From contig JBPOHD010000101.1 in assembly GCA_052035955.1 (NCBI GenBank), forward strand, positions 1-32,081: a DNA stretch of 32,081 bases. The letters are read 5' to 3'. The translations under genes and the position numbers were made by a program. How positions within the stretch are numbered: position 1 is the first letter of the stretch; each line of letters begins with the position of its first letter. Shown here one piece after another: positions 30,420-32,081 of this stretch. The stretch comes from JAEUNJ01 sp052035955 (GTDB lineage: Bacteria; Pseudomonadota; Gammaproteobacteria; Burkholderiales; Rhodocyclaceae). The notes beneath the pieces are model-generated. The model saw nothing but the letters and a program-made list of their open reading frames with translations, searched no databases and was not told the DNA's origin.

Positions 30420-32081
30420 CTACTTCCGGCGCGCCGCCGGCAGGTCCGTGCAGCTTCCCTCGGCCACTTCCGCCGCCATGCCGATCGTCTCGCCCAGGGT
30501 GGGGTGGGGGTGGATGGTCTTGCCGATATCCACGGCGTCGGCGCCCATCTCGATGGCCAGGGCGATCTCGCCGATCATGTCGCCGGCGGAAGGGCCGACG
30601 ATGGCGCCACCGACGACCCGGTGGGATTCTGCGTCGAAGACCAGCTTGGTGAAGCCGTAGTCGGCGCCGTTGGCGATGGCCCGGCCGCTGGCCGCCCAGG
30701 GGAACTTTGCCACTTCCACCTTTCGGCCCGCCTTCTTCGCCTCGTCCTCGCCCAGGCCGACCCAGGCGACTTCGGGATGGGTGTAGGCGACGCCGGGGAT
30801 CACGCTGGCGTCGAAGTGGCTCTTCCGGCCTGCGGCGGCCTCGGCCGCCACGTGGGCCTCATGCACCGCCTTGTGGGCGAGCATGGGCTGGCCGACGATG
30901 TCGCCGATGGCGAAGACGTGGGGGACGTTGGTGCGCATCTGGCTGTCGACGGGGATGAAGCCCCGCTCGTCCACCGCGATGCCTGCCTTGTCGGCGCCTA
31001 TCTTGCGCCCGTTGGGGCTGCGTCCCGCAGCCTGCAGGATCAGGTCGTAGCGCTGGGGTTCGGCCGGCGCCTGTTCGCCGGCGAAGCCGACCCAGAGGCC
31101 GTCGTCCCTGGCCTCCACGGCCGTCGTCCTGGTCTTCAGCATGACGCGGTCGAAGCGGTGGGCGTTCTGCTTCTCCCAGGCCTTGACCAGATCCCGGTCG
31201 GGACCCTGCATCAGGCCATCCAGCATTTCCACGACCTCCACCCGGGCGCCCAGGGTCGAATAGACCGTGGCCATTTCCAGGCCGATGATGCCGCCGCCGA
31301 TGACCAGCATGCGGTCCGGCACCTGCCTCAGTTCCAGGGCGCCGGTCGAGTCGACGATGCGCGGGTCCCGCGGCAGGAAGGGCAGGTGCACGGCCTGGGA
31401 GCCGGCGGCGACGATGCACTGGGCGAAGCGGATCACTTGCTTCTCCCCGGTCTTGTCCTGGGCGCCGCCCGTGGTGAGTTCCACTTCCAGGTGATGGGGG
31501 TCGAGGAAATGGCCGTAGCCGCGCACGGTGCGCACCTTGCGGCCCATGGCCATGCCGGCCAGGCCCGTCGTCAGACGGTTCACCACCTTCGCCTTGTGCG
31601 CGCGCAGCTTGTCGATATCCACCCGGGGCGGCGCGAAGCTCACGCCCAGGTCTGCGGCATGGGCGGCTTCCTCCATGACCGCCGCCACGTGGAGCAGGGC
31701 CTTGGACGGGATGCAGCCGACGTTCAGGCAGACGCCGCCCAGGCTCGCGTAGCGCTCGACGAGGATGGTGTCGAGGCCCAGGTCGGCGGAACGGAAGGCG
31801 GCGGAGTAGCCGCCTGGGCCGGCGCCGAGCACCAGCATCGCGCATTCCAGGTCCGGCTTGCCGGCGTAGGTTCCGGCTGCCGGGGCGGTGGGCGCAACGG
31901 GCGCGGACGCGGCGGCCGTGGCTGTGGCGGTTGGGGCCGGCGCGGCGGCCGCGACGCCGGCCGCGGCCTCGAGGACCAGCACCAGGCTGCCTTCGGAGAC
32001 CTTGTCGCCGAGGGCGACCCGGATTTCCTTCACCACGCCGGCGGCCGGGGAGGGCACGTCCATGGTCGCCTTGTCGGATTC
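30420..32081 (-). CDS. lpdA: Dihydrolipoyl dehydrogenase with N-terminal lipoyl domain (5' end cut by window edge)
   Basis: 553 residues are visible. At the right edge the frame is still open, reading ESDKATMDVPSPAAG, the lipoyl-lysine site of a biotinyl/lipoyl domain (modified Lys is the fourth visible residue). After the half domain comes an Ala/Pro/Thr-rich flexible linker, then the E3 flavoprotein: FAD-binding LVLGAGPGGYSAAF, the redox disulfide GGVCLNVGCIPSK, NAD-binding VIGGGIIGLEMA, YTHPEVAWVG and the C-terminal IHPHPTLGE with the catalytic His. It reoxidises dihydrolipoyl groups of the pyruvate (or 2-oxoglutarate) dehydrogenase complex. The lipoyl-E3 fusion is common in betaproteobacterial and Neisseria PDH operons, so aceE and aceF probably lie just beyond the right edge. 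A clear terminator follows the gene. Confidence 0.96.
   Translation of the reverse strand, partial: ESDKATMDVPSPAAGVVKEIRVALGDKVSEGSLVLVLEAAAGVAAAAPAPTATATAAASAPVAPTAPAAGTYAGKPDLECAMLVLGAGPGGYSAAFRSADLGLDTILVERYASLGGVCLNVGCIPSKALLHVAAVMEEAAHAADLGVSFAPPRVDIDKLRAHKAKVVNRLTTGLAGMAMGRKVRTVRGYGHFLDPHHLEVELTTGGAQDKTGEKQVIRFAQCIVAAGSQAVHLPFLPRDPRIVDSTGALELRQVPDRMLVIGGGIIGLEMATVYSTLGARVEVVEMLDGLMQGPDRDLVKAWEKQNAHRFDRVMLKTRTTAVEARDDGLWVGFAGEQAPAEPQRYDLILQAAGRSPNGRKIGADKAGIAVDERGFIPVDSQMRTNVPHVFAIGDIVGQPMLAHKAVHEAHVAAEAAAGRKSHFDASVIPGVAYTHPEVAWVGLGEDEAKKAGRKVEVAKFPWAASGRAIANGADYGFTKLVFDAESHRVVGGAIVGPSAGDMIGEIALAIEMGADAVDIGKTIHPHPTLGETIGMAAEVAEGSCTDLPAARRK

Overview
This is a very GC-rich, densely packed chromosomal segment with no tRNA, rRNA, CRISPR, transposase or integrase that I can recognise. 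Gene content points to a Gram-negative proteobacterium, most likely a betaproteobacterium of the Rhodocyclales/Azoarcus type: outer-membrane-type cell-wall repair genes, PlsB, an E3 subunit with its own N-terminal lipoyl domain, RpiA next to PhoU, and a PdsR/PdsS-like two-component pair. The lineage is inferred from gene families and base composition, not from a marker gene.

Layout. 1-5.5 kb: a TerC-family membrane protein (cut by the left edge), a divergently transcribed SAM methyltransferase, a convergent alpha-methylacyl-CoA racemase, then a secreted histidine phosphatase translationally coupled to a hybrid sensor kinase. 5.5-14.5 kb, minus strand: a likely four-gene operon of two small proteins, a 2035-residue bacterial alpha-2-macroglobulin and penicillin-binding protein 1C. 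The last two are a known periplasmic defence/wall-repair pair. 14.9-20.3 kb, plus strand: a beta-oxidation operon (acyl-CoA dehydrogenase, dehydrogenase/hydratase, thiolase) behind an 18-bp imperfect palindrome resembling a PsrA fatty-acid repressor site. 20.6-23.0 kb: a response regulator and kinase of the 'proteobacterial dedicated sortase system' families, with no sortase in the window. 23.0-23.5 kb, minus: a Cys-rich small protein and a KTSC-domain protein. 23.6-26.2 kb: plsB, whose 3' end overlaps a convergent hemolysin III-family gene. 26.9-32.1 kb, minus strand: phoU, rpiA, a PilZ-like protein of unknown role, and lpdA cut by the right edge.

Functional themes are lipid turnover (racemase, beta-oxidation operon, plsB), envelope maintenance (alpha-2-macroglobulin, PBP1C, TerC) and signalling (hybrid kinase, PdsRS-like pair, PilZ-like protein, PhoU). 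Most of the window is conserved housekeeping or known accessory function. The parts I consider least described are the two small genes heading the macroglobulin operon, the sortase-less PdsRS pair, the phosphatase/hybrid-kinase pair with a perfect dyad in its promoter region, and the PilZ-like protein. I found no clearly new multi-gene system.
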